Source: Anaeramoeba flamelloides (lineage: Eukaryota > Metamonada > Anaeramoebidae). From it: a stretch of DNA of 64,000 nt. A model generated the notes under the pieces. The model worked only from the letters and a program-made list of their open reading frames with translations. It was not told the DNA's origin and ran no database searches. The stretch covers positions 8,432,001 through 8,496,000 of the forward strand of contig JANTQA010000057.1 in NCBI GenBank assembly GCA_027625915.1, given 5' to 3'. The position numbers and the translations under genes were made by a program. This document shows, piece after piece, positions 33,993-46,495 of this stretch. Position 1 is the first letter of the stretch. Each line of letters starts with the position of its first letter.

Positions 33993-36900
33993 TTAATGAA
34001 CGAATTCGCCAATTAATAAGCAACCGTCCTGCGAACCAAGTAAAAGGAATCTCTCATCGTAAGACAAAGCAATTGATGATATATTTTTTTGTATGCGATA
34101 ACTGTGTATTAGTTGTAAAGATGGTAAATAGATTACCTCTATTGTACCTTGGTCTGTCACTATTATTAAATATAATTGGTCTTTTGTAAATATCCAGGAT
34201 TTAATTTTAGAATTAAGGTAAAGTTTATTTAAAAATTTACCATTTATTGAAAAAATTTGAATCGATTCTTCTTTTGGCAAATAAATTATTATTTGAGAAA
34301 GGAAGTTTAAAATTTTTGCAAAGGCAATTAAGGAATTAAATTCGATTGTTAGCACATATTTCCCATCAAACAAATTGTATAAAATCAAAGTTTTATCTAG
34401 GGAGCAAGTTAATACCAAATTTAGATCAGAGCAAATATCTACACAGGTAATGATATCATCATGGCCAAATAAAATATTGAAAAAATCCTTTTTAATTTTA
34501 TTATTATTTTCAATTTCCCAAATAATGGCTGTTGTATCCTTTGATCCTGTAATTAAAAATTGATTGGAATCATCTAATGCCAAGCAAGAAACCAAATCAT
34601 TATGTTCAGTTATTGTTTGAAGAATTGAATTATTTTTTCTATTAATTACTTTGATTGAATTTGTCCAAAATCCACAAGCGAAAAATGTTAAAGAGTCCTT
34701 TGTCATTGCAAAGCATACTTGGAAGTTTTTAATTTCTTCAGAAAAACTCGGCCCGATTCTACTTTTGGTGTGTATTAAACTATCAATTGTAAAACTAAAA
34801 TTAAGATTATTATGAATCTGATTATTAATTATATTTGTATTTTTATGTTTGCTTTCGTTTTCGTGTTTATTGGAATTAATGTTTTGGTTAAATGGAAAGT
34901 CTCTAAACTGGTTTGTTTTGGTTTGGTATCCTAACCAAAGATTGTTATAAAGCTTTCTATCATAATCCAAAATAAAAATATTATCAAAAATGCCTATTGT
35001 TTTATAACAGATTGAAGGTTCATAAAACTGGATGAAAATTAATGAAAATTTGGAAATTGAAATGGCAAACACTTTGAAATTTTCAAATTTCATCTTATTA
35101 AAAGGTGTCAAATAATTGTTATGGAAATGGCTTCGATAAGTGAAATTATAATCAAAATATTTTTCGAGAGAATTATTGAACTGCTGATTTTTATTTTGAG
35201 ATTGCAAATTGAGGATATTTTTTTTTGGATGGGGCTTTGTAAATAATTGAATGGGTGTTTGTCCAAAATTTATAATTTGTGAAATAATTGCTTCTCTTTT
35301 TATTGGATTTTCAATTTCTTCAAAATCAACCATACCTTCGTAAGTTAAATAATAGAATACATTGTTTGCTTTAATTGCCTCTTCCCCGGTTTGCTTATAG
35401 CCAAAAATTAAATCAATCCATTCATTTAAATGCTCGCTGACATAATCCGATTCCAATGCTGCTTGGTTTATTTGTATAAATTGAGAGGATGACCCCTTTG
35501 CCCAAGGTGGCAATTCCACATCGTTTACTCTTTCGTTATTTTGTTTATAACCAAAATTAAAGTTATTTGAATTTTCTAAAAATTCTGGCATATAATAAAA
35601 TTCTGGAATTAGTTCTTTGACATCATTATTCCCATATAAGCAATTAAACCAAGTGCTTTCAATAGAATTAAATAATCTATCTGGATGATCAAATTTTTCT
35701 CCTATTTTTTATTAAAAGTATATTTTTTTCAAAAAAAAATTAAGATATTATTTTATAGTGGAATAATAAAAATTAAAAAAAAAATCAAAACAATTTTTGT
35801 AAAAAAAGAAATGAAAAAATTAATGTGATATAAAAAAAAATGATAAAATAGATGATTTTATATTATACATGTAAAATTTCTTTTAGTATATATTGAAATC
35901 AAGATTAAATTTAGAATGTATTTTTTTTGAATTTTGCTCAATTTTAAATCTCATTTTCGAAAAAAATATTTGATTTAAAAAAAGTTTCAAATGTTATTTA
36001 ACCAATTTTGTTTCTTGTGGAAAACTGGTTAATTTTTTTTGTTTATGTAAAGTAATTAATATTTTGGACTTGGTTGTTACTTTGGACAAGAAAGGTATGT
36101 TTTTAAACAATTAATTCTCTTTTTATTTTTGAAATAATAAAATTACGAACCCTACTGATTATGTTAAACATATTACAGAAAAAATTAAAGCATTCAAATA
36201 AAAAATAATAATAATAATAATAAACAAATAAATAACCACAATCAATTCTTGAAAGTTAATGGAAATTTTCAAACTAAATCCTTAAATGGACAAGAAAAAA
36301 TACATAATTTTGATAAATACTCTTTATATAATTGCAAATATGTATTCAAAATCCCAAAATTGCCATAAAAAATCTTCAAAAAGTTAGTAAATTGTATTCA
36401 GACAAATTTTGGTTTAAAAAGCAATTAAAGACAGTTTTCCAGTCTTGCTCGAAACTAAATAACCTTTTTATGGTTTAGAATTCGAAATTGTAAGGGTGTT
36501 TTTCCAAAAAAATAATTAACAAAAAAAATAAATAACCTTTTTATGGTTTGTATAAATTGTAGTATTTCAAGGAATTTCGTTTTTCAATACAAATTTATTT
36601 TAAATAGATGTCTTATGATCAAAAAACCGAGTATATAAACTTTTCGAACATTTTTAAATTCAAATTCCAATAAGTAACTCTTCATTCAATTCCAAATTAA
36701 TAGATTTTTAATTATGTTTTCAAAATAAGCAAGCAAAAAATGTTTCAGTTTATTATTTTTGATCTTTTTTTTTCTTTGTTATTTTATTGTTCAACAATTC
36801 GCATTCAATTTTTAATATTCACATAAGAGCCAATATTATTTTGGTGTGATTACTGGAAATTATGTAAAATAAAAAATACCAAAATTGTAGCAAAAGAAAT

Positions 36901-38414
36901 CACTAGTATGAAAAAATAAAATTGAAAATTTAAAGTTCGACAAAACTACTACTTCAATTATCATTTCATCCGTGTTAATCAAGTTTATTCATAATATAAT
37001 CAACATTCAGGTTCTTAACCAATCTTGAAGGTGTTATATTTATTGTTGTTGATAGTATCACGATTTTTGAAAGTCTCCAGTCAAGAAAAAAGGTCTATTT
37101 TGGGGTAAAAAAATTTTTAAATGGATGTGACAATGAATTATCCTTAAACCCAACTTTAGGATATTTTTTTGAAGAGATAAGAACTAATAGTTTTGAAAAC
37201 CTTGTTATCATCTAAAAAAAAACTAAATACAGTAAAAAAAATAACTGATGATAAATATTCCTTGTCCGTCAAGTGCCTAGGTTTTTTTTAATTTTTGAAA
37301 TGAAAAGAAAATTCATTAAATTTTCTTTTTATTTCAAAAAGTAAAAAAAACATAACTGCGCTTTTCTTGAGGTTTTCTGTTTTATTAGTAAAATCTATTG
37401 ATTTTCGTTAGGTTTTTTTGAGTTTTCTATTTATTTAGAAAATCAATAGATTTTCGAAATAAAATAGAAAACCTCAAAAAAACCTAGAACACTTCAGAAA
37501 TAAAATATAAAACCTCAAAAAAACCTAGAACACTTCAGAAATAAAATAGAAAAACTCAAAAAACCTAGAACACTTCACAAATAAACAGAAAACACAAGAA
37601 AAGCTAACGGCGGTTTTCCAGAATTCAAAAGAATCGAGTACAATTTTTGATTTTACTCAATTCTTTTAAAATTAAAAAAAACCTAATGAGAGTGTCCATC
37701 AAGTGCCGTCAAGTGCCTAGGTTTTCTTGAGGTTTTATGTTTCATTTGTCAAATCTATCGATTTTCGTTAGGTTTTTTTTACTTTTTGTAATAAACAGAA
37801 AATTTTAATAAATTTTCGGTTTATTTCAAAAAGTAAAAAAAACTAGAACACTTCACAAATAAACAGAAAACTCAAGAAAACCTAACGGCGCTTTTCCAGA
37901 ATTCAAAAGAATAGAGAAAAATATTTGATTTTGCTCAATTCTTTTAAATTCTGGAAAAACTAACGGCAGTTTTTTTTACTTTTTGAAATAAACCGAAAAT
38001 TTTTTAAATTTTCACTTCATTTCAAAAATTAAAAAAAACCTAACGAAAAAATTAAAGAAAAAATATTTTTTCCAATTTAAAAGAACAAATAATTCTTTAA
38101 TAGTCAAAATAATTGATTCCCTATTCGAAAGATATTCGTCAGATTTAAAATACTTTTAAAATATAATAAAATGACCTCTTAGCTAGAAAAAAATTATTTT
38201 CAAATTTTTTACTATTAAATTTGAAAAAAATCTTGTGAGAACCTGTAAAATTGGATTTTTCAACTTAAATTGTAAAATATCTTTCAAAATAATTTTTGAT
38301 CAAAGATCTTTTATTAACCAATAGTGTTTATTATAATTGAAGTTATTAAAAAATGTAAAATTATGATCAAATATTTAATTTTTTTTTTCAAAAAATTATT
38401 TTCATGATAGTGAG

Positions 38415-38449
<35 letters not shown>

Positions 38450-40339
38450 AAAAAATACAAACCTTGTTGTTTTAATGCAAAAGCGGTATATGGTTCTGCT
38501 CTAATTAAAAAATATAGAGGAACTGCTATTGAAGAATAGTGTGTACCATATAAAAATGGAGGTATTTGTAATTCTTCTTTACAGAATTGATAATTTTCTT
38601 TTGATTTTTTTAATTTATTTGCATTTAGAGCACCAATCTAAAATTCGTGTATACAAAAAGTAATAAATATTTTTTTTTTTTTTATTTTAAGGATAAATAT
38701 AAAGATATCAAAAAGAAAAATAAAAATTAAATCCAAAGATAAATAATAAAAAAAATAAATGTTACTGGTTTTGAGAGATCTCTATAAATTTTTGTATCAT
38801 TTAAATCAATTGTTTCACTTTTATAATCGGTTATAATCCAAGGGAAAACAGGGTACTGGCTTAGGTCATTATAGGTTCTACCAGCTAAAGTGTTTAGTTT
38901 CATTAAATAATCAAAATTACTAATTTTACCTTCTTTCCATAATTTAGTATAACCTAATTTATTTAATAATTTTTTTGCATTTTTTTCTTGAATGGTTTTT
39001 AAGTTTGGCAATTTCAAGGAAAATAATTTTTTATAAATTTTATTTCTTTGACTTTCATTATTTTTTTTTTGATTGTTAGGAAAATTAATGAAAAAATTTC
39101 GATTATTTTTTAGAAAAATTTCAATTCCTGTTTGCTTTAATAAATATCTTCGTGTATAAATTTCAGTGATTTCATTTAAATCCCAAATATAATGCTGTTT
39201 AAAATTCTTTTCATTTGATTCCAAGTTTTTCATCTGTTCCAAATCAATAATAAATTCAATAGTAATTGTTGTTATCAAAAAAATTCCTGGGATGACGAGC
39301 ATCGGTTGGATCATTTCTGCCTTGATTCCATTAATAACTATTTTGTTGTCTTCAATAAAATTATAATTCTTCTTGCTCCTGGCATTATCTTTATTATTAT
39401 TATTATTATTCTTGTTCTCAGTGTTATTATTTTGATTACTATTATTGCGGCTGCCACTCTCTGTCTTGGTGTTGGTCTTATTTTCTAGTTTTAGATTAAA
39501 ATATGAATCCTGCTCCGATTCTAATCCAGATTCCGATTCAAAATTCGCGAATGAGTCCGATTCTAAATCCGATTCTAAATCCGATTCTGTATCAGAATTT
39601 GAAATTGTGTCACCCGAATCGGCGCGCTTTTTTTTGTCTAAAGGCAAATTTATTAACAATTGATCATTTTTTTTTAATAAATTATTCATTTTTTCATTTG
39701 AATTAAAAGGTAGCATTGAACTTTCATAATTTTTTAATTTATAATCGGTAAAATGATGGTTTTGCTTCATTCTTCTTCTTCTTCTTAAATTATCTTCGTT
39801 TTTTGAGATTTTTAAATGATAATTATTAATGTGATTGTTATTGCTTTTATCATCATCATCATTATGGCTGCTGTTGAGATTTCTACTACAAACACTGCCG
39901 CTATTATTGAATTTGTTTCTCCAAGGTCCTCTCTCATTCGATAAACTTTTATAAATAGTTCTCCAAATATTTTCAAATATTTTGTTATTTCTTTGAATAT
40001 TATTAGGAATTAAATCAAATTTAGATTGTAATATTAAACAGTTTTTTTTCCATCGGCTCATTCTAAATTTATTTTTTAAATACAAGTTTGATTGTAATGA
40101 AAAATTATTGCTTTGATTTAAATTTTTATTATTTTCCAAAATTGATAAAAATGATTTTTGATAATATTTTTTTTTTTCTTGATAATTCTTTCTACATAAA
40201 TATTTTAATTTATAAATTAAAATTTTCCAATTTTTCTCTTTTAAATCTAAATTTTGAATCATTTTTTGAAGATTATTTTTAAATTGTTTGTTTTTTTTTG
40301 GCAACAAAGAGTTGATGTTTTTATTACCAAAATAAAAAA

Positions 40340-40390
<51 letters not shown>

Positions 40391-40989
40391 CGGTATTATC
40401 ATCCATTATTATTAATATTTTCTTAAAATGTGAGAAATTTGACATAATTAAATTAATAATTGTATTTTCAATAATTTCTTTATATAAATTATTTTTATTA
40501 TTATTCAATTGTTTTGAATTTGTGAATTTTTTTTTTAAAGAAACTAATTCATAAAAGTATAATGAAAGTAAATTAATTAATTCCTTTGATAATAATTTAA
40601 TATTTTTACCATAATTTAAGAAAAATTCTAAATGGGTTAGTCTCCATTTAAATTCTTCAACAGTAAATAATTTTCTTTTTAATACTCTAAAATAAAATAA
40701 TATTAATATTTTATATTCATTAGGTTTTTGTTTAAATAATTTTAAATGGACGAATTGTTTTGGATTAAAAAGATTAAATTGTTTAATTATTTCTAAAAAC
40801 TGATCAATAATTAAACTCATTTGATATTTAAAATAATCATTTTTCTTATTTCTTTCTTTATTCTTAAATAATATTTTGATTTCTTCGTTTTTATTCTCAT
40901 TATTAAAATACAAATCATCATTTTCATCATATTTTTCGTCTTTTTTTTTTTTCTTCTTTTACCTTTTCTTCTTTTACCTTTTTTTTTTC

Positions 40990-41061
<72 letters not shown>

Positions 41062-44000
41062 TCTATTTTTATTTTCATTATCATTATCATTATTATTATT
41101 AATATTATTATTTTTATTATAAATATTTAAGTTTTGTTTTTTTGATTCTAAAAAAGATAAATATTTTTCTAAAAAGGTAATCAAATTGATACTGTTTTTA
41201 ACTAGTAGATTAATATTCTTGTTGTATTCAGTATTTTTTTTTTTATTATTTCTAATTATTCTTTCCAGCCTGGTGAAAGTACCTATCAATATTAATGAAG
41301 ATAATTTTAAAAAAATATTTTCATTGATAATTTGTTGTTTAATTAATATAAAAGTTTGTTCAAAAATTTTTAAACAATTAGGATTATTTATTATTTGGTC
41401 ACAGAGTAATTGCTGTAAAATATTTAAACAAACAAAATCTAGAGTAAAAGATTTAACTAAACGTTTGCTAGGATTTTGATCAATTATTCTATTTAATAGA
41501 ATTTTGATATTTAAATTTTTTTTTAGAAATTTTTTAATAATTTTTTTTTTCGAAATGGATTTCTTTTTGGCTTTAATTGATTTTTTCTTTGTAATACTTG
41601 AATTTTCATTAAATTTTAATAGATTGATTTCATGGTTTTTAATAAATTTTAAAAAACTTTCATTAAATAATGAAATTAATAAATATTGCCATCCTTTAAA
41701 CTGTGAAAATAATTTTAAATTATTTCTATTCATTTTCATGGATAAATTAATTCGAGTTAATAATTTTAAAGAGTATATGTTTGGAAATTTTTTAATCTGT
41801 TTAAATAATAAAATTAATAAAGATAGACTTTTAATTCTAACCTTTTTTAATCCAATTCCACTTTCTTCATCCCTTGATTTATTTTCAGTTAAAATTGAAA
41901 ATAATATTTTTTGACTTTCGATGGAGATGGGGTATTCTAAAAGTGCTGTTTCGAAATTCTTCCATAATGGATGACTAGTTCTAAATAACGGGAAGATTTT
42001 GTTTCTTTTTTCATATAACGTTTGTAAATGATACAATAATTTTAAAGAATAAATCCTTATGATATTGTGGTGTGATTGTAATAATTCTAAAATTAATTCA
42101 ATAAAGGGCAGCCGTGAGAGATTAATTTCAAAAAAATTTAGTTGTGTTTTCATTAAAATGCTCTTCTTGTGTTTTCTATTCTTATTTTGATTTTTGTCTT
42201 TACTGCCGTTGAAGTTATCATCATATTCACTTTCATATTCCATGCACATACTAATAAATAATTCTAATATCTCTTCAATCTCTTTTGTTGATTGGGAAAT
42301 TGAAAAGCAATAAATAATTAGTTCTTTTAAATCCTTTCCTCTTTGATAAGTATTTAAAATATTTTCAATCAATCCAAAAAGTTGTTTTCTTAATTTGGTG
42401 ATATAAAATAAATCTAATCTTTTTAATTTAAAAGATTTGGCTTTCCTTTTCTTCTTTCTTTTTCTTTTTTTGGGTTTGCTTTCAGGATTAACAAATGTTT
42501 TTTCCTTTACATTTTTTTTTATTCCTGTTAATAGTTTTTCTTTTTTTTTATAAGAAATGCCCAAAGATCGTTCGTGGACATTTATCCAATAATAGCAATG
42601 TAATATTTCTAAAAAATTTCTTATTTTAAAATTTATAAATTTTGAATATTTATTGACAATTTTATTAAACAAATTAAATAATTTTCTTTGAACTTCATAG
42701 GTACAATAAATCCAGATTTCAAAATTAAATAATAAATCAGAGATTAAGATGGAAATAAATTTAATATTATTTAATTTTAAACAAATTTTTTCTAAAATTT
42801 CTAAAACACCAACAGTAATATTTTTTTTCAAATCACTTTTTTGTAATAAATAACTAATTGCCTTAAAGCCATTACATCTAATCATTTCAATTTGTTGCGA
42901 TTCTGATAAGAATAATAAATTACTGATTATGTCTAATATTTTAAAACCTATTATTTAATATTTTTTTTTTTTTTTTTTTTTTGTTTTTTTTTTGTTTTTT
43001 TTTGGTTTTTTTTTTTTTTTATTTTTTTTTTTTTTGTTTTTTATTTATTTATTATTTGTTTAGATAAATATATATTCAAAAGAAAAATGTTTTAATTTAA
43101 ATAACTTGGATATTAAAATTAGGGGTGGTTCTTACAAAAATCATTTGTTGTCTTCATTTCATTGATTGGATAATCTTTTGTTGGTAAATCCAATTGAAGC
43201 AATAAAGGGAAAAAAACTTTGATTCCACCAACACAATAAATCATTTTTTCAATTTTTCTAACTTTATGGATATATACCCTATACAATTTCGCATTTTTTT
43301 GAGTTTTAGTCGAAGGGCTTTGATCAACACAATAATTCTGGTTAATTGCTGTTGGTGTATAATTTAAAAAGATATTGTTTGTTAGTGTGCCATCAAAGAT
43401 ATCTATTTGTTGTTCTAAATCCACAGATAAGCCATATCGGTATATTGCATTATAGTCATGAATAATTGAATTTTGATTTCGAGAGGATTGGAAAGTGCCA
43501 TTATAATTTGGAGACAATTTATAAATTTCATTGATTTGTGAATGGCTTAAACTGCTTTTAAAAAAATAAATAGTACCAAGTTTACCAAAAAAGTGGCTTG
43601 ATTTCCTTGAATTGTTATTTTTTGTACTTCCGATATAATTATTGCTATATTTAAATTCTGTGGGATATTTTAAAGATGACCTATTTTTTTTCTTTTCCAC
43701 TTTCTTTTGATTAATATATAAATCAACATCGGGCTTTAATTGGTTCCAGCGAGATGGTGAATGTGTAAAACATAAAAAAAACCATTTCCTTTTATGGAAT
43801 TTATAAGAAAATTCAATTTTTTGTTTTTCACCAGTTGATTTATGCTTCACTTTGAAAACAATTTTTGGGATCAAATTATTTTTAAGAATAGAAATATTCG
43901 ATAATGATCCCTCAAATTTTTTAAATTGTTTAAAATCAAAATAAACTTGAATTTTTGATTTATTATCATGGCTATTAAAAGATAATAACTGTGGTGTATA

Positions 44001-46456
44001 AGATTGTAATGAACTAAATCCTCGAAAACTATTAAAATATATCCACGTGCAAAAGGTATAACCTTCCTTCGGTATTTTTATCTCAGGTAAGTGTAAACTA
44101 CTGTTTTTCCCATCAAAATAAAAATAATTTCCCACATCTGTGTATTTTTTTTCAGTGATTTTTTTAATTGAAGAGAACAGGTGATAGCTATAAAGTGGTT
44201 TATATCCATCTATTGTTGTTTGTTGTTTTCGTTGTTTGTGTTAGTGAAATTTTAAAATAGAGTTGAATTAATAAATGTAAAAATTAGAAATATTATTATT
44301 AACTATTTTCAATCACAAAGCAGTTAGATTTTTTTTAATTGTTTTTTTAGGGATAGTGTTTTGGAATTTTTCTTATTTGCCATTAGTTTTTTTTTTAATT
44401 TTTGATTTCGCAAATCAATAAATTTTCGAAATAAAAATAATAATTAAAATAAAACCGCCGTGAGCTTTTTCGGAATTTAAAAGAATTAAGTAAAACCAGA
44501 GATTTTATTCAATTCTTTTAAATTCTAGAAAAGCTAGGTACGCTACACTACTTGACAGCACTTTCAGTTAGTTTTTGAGACTTTAAGTTTTGATAGAGTA
44601 AAATCTTGGATTTTTCTCCATTCTTTTGAATTCGGGTAAAAAAACCTAACGACAGCGGAATACCAATTATTAATCACAGATTGTGGAATTTGTATTTATT
44701 ATTGATAATCTTTCGATAGGGTTTTCGCCCTTCCTGTGAATTCTGGAGGAGTGTCGTCAAGTGCCGTCAAGTGCCTAGGTCTTTTTGAATTTGAGAAATA
44801 AAAAGAAAATTAAATAAATTTTCATTTTATTTCTCAAATTAAAAAAAAGCTAACAGAAAGTGCCATAGAGTGCCTAGCTTTTCTTGCGGTTTTCTGTTTT
44901 ATTTGTGAAGTGTTCTAGGTTTTTTTGGGCTTTTCTATTTATTTGGAAAATCTATTGATTTTCGTTAGGTTTTTTTGAGTTTTCTATTTATTTGTAAAAT
45001 CAATAGATTTTCGTTAGGTTTTTTTTAATTTAGAAATAAACAGAAAATTTTAATAAATTTTCGGTTTATTTCTAAAGTAAAAAAAACCTAGATCACTTCA
45101 CAAATAAAATAGAAAACCTCAAAAAAACCTAACGAAAATCCATTGATTTTCCAAATAAACAGAAAACTCAAGAAAAGCTAACGGCTGTTTTTTTTAATTT
45201 GTGAAATAAAAAGAAAATTTAATAAAATTTCTTTTTATTTCGAAAAGTAAAAAAAAAACTAACGAAGCTTTTACATAATTCAAAAGAATAGATTAAAATC
45301 TTTGGTTTTACTCAATTCTTTTGAATTCTGGAAAATCTAACGACCCTTGATATGTTTTTAACTTGATCATGCAAATGATATTGATATTTTTTATATTGAT
45401 ATTTTAATTAGTTTTCTTCTTCTCTTTTTTTTTATTTGATAAAATTTTCTTTAATTACTCCTTTGTCTCAATAAATAAAAAATGATTGTAATTTTTCAAA
45501 TTCAATAGGAAACAAATAGTCTCAAAAATTAAATCACACTAATGGAAGTGAGTAATCAAAAATCCCCGATTGTCTATCAAAGATTTAATTTTTTCAAAGA
45601 AATTTTCTTTTTAAAAGAGCAATTAACAACTATTTTCCCAGCTACGTTCTCTTAACGAAATAACGTTTTTATCCTTTAGAATTTTCAATTGAAATTGTAA
45701 GGGTGATTTTTCAAAAAATTTATTTAGGTCCAAAATAAATACCTTCTTACATTTCTTAAAATTATAGTATTTCAAAGCATTTTGTTTTTAAAAACAAATC
45801 TATTTTGATAGATCTCTGATGATCAAAAAACCGAGTATCTAAACTTGGTTAACCAAGTAAAATTCAATTTTTTACTAGGTCTTTTAATTCTATTCCAAAT
45901 TAATAGGTTTGTATTTAATGTTCTCACATAAATTATAATTGCTTTAGTTTATTATCTTTGGTATTTTTTTTTCTTTATTAGTTTTTTGATCAACAATTTT
46001 CATTCAATTTTTAATATTCAAATAAGAATTAATAATTATTTTTGGTGTGATTAGTTGAAAATTATGTAAAATAAAAAATACTGAAATTGTAGCAAAAGAC
46101 ATATATATATATATATATATATATATAAATTAAAAAAAAAAAAAGGAAAAAAACTTACTTTGAATATTATTTAACAAATAAAAAAAGTTTTTTAATTCTT
46201 TTACACTCATAAAAGATCTCCCCATAAAACTTTGTAATTTAGTAATTTTTTTAATAATTTTAATATTTTTAATTTTGGGAAGTAAATTTGATAAAAAAGA
46301 AATCAATCCAACTGAACTGCAACAAGATGCATTATTTGTTGACTTTTTACAAATTTCAATAAATTTGGTTAATAATTTATTAAAATAAAGAATATCATCG
46401 TTTCTGTTCCCATCATTGTTATTATTGCTATTACTACTGGTATTATTATTATTATT

Positions 46457-46495
<39 letters not shown>

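Larger units (their letters stand above)
35702..38462 (-). other. BEACH-gene intron, 2,761 bp, between BEACH-domain exons
   Basis: The intron runs from GTTTGT at 38462 down to AATAG at 35702. It splits the Gly codon of ...KQQG/EKFDHPDRLF, residues that adjoin in all BEACH domains. It holds repeat R4 copy 1 (36395-36904), composite repeat R5 copy 1 (36906-38425) and modular block 5 inside R5. Neighbouring introns of this gene are 125-188 bp. Confidence 0.8.
44210..46158 (-). other. BEACH-gene intron, 1,949 bp, before the concanavalin-like exon
   Basis: The intron runs from GTAAGT at 46158 to CAATAG at 44210, with phase 1 on both sides. Splicing gives LNNIQ-N-GYKPLYSYHLF. It contains R4 copy 2 and modular block 6, and a TA microsatellite (46100-46127) at its 5' end. 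Confidence 0.85.

Noticed and set aside
37263-38045. CRISPR array or telomere-like repeat reading of the CCTAACG-containing blocks
   Set aside because: Units are palindromes of unequal length without unique spacers, CCTAACG is not tandem, and the host is eukaryotic with introns.
41186-41914. Plus-strand frames of 97 and 136 codons within the BEACH gene
   Set aside because: They are Phe/Ile/Leu-rich complements of Lys/Asn-rich coding DNA, on the wrong strand of a confident gene.
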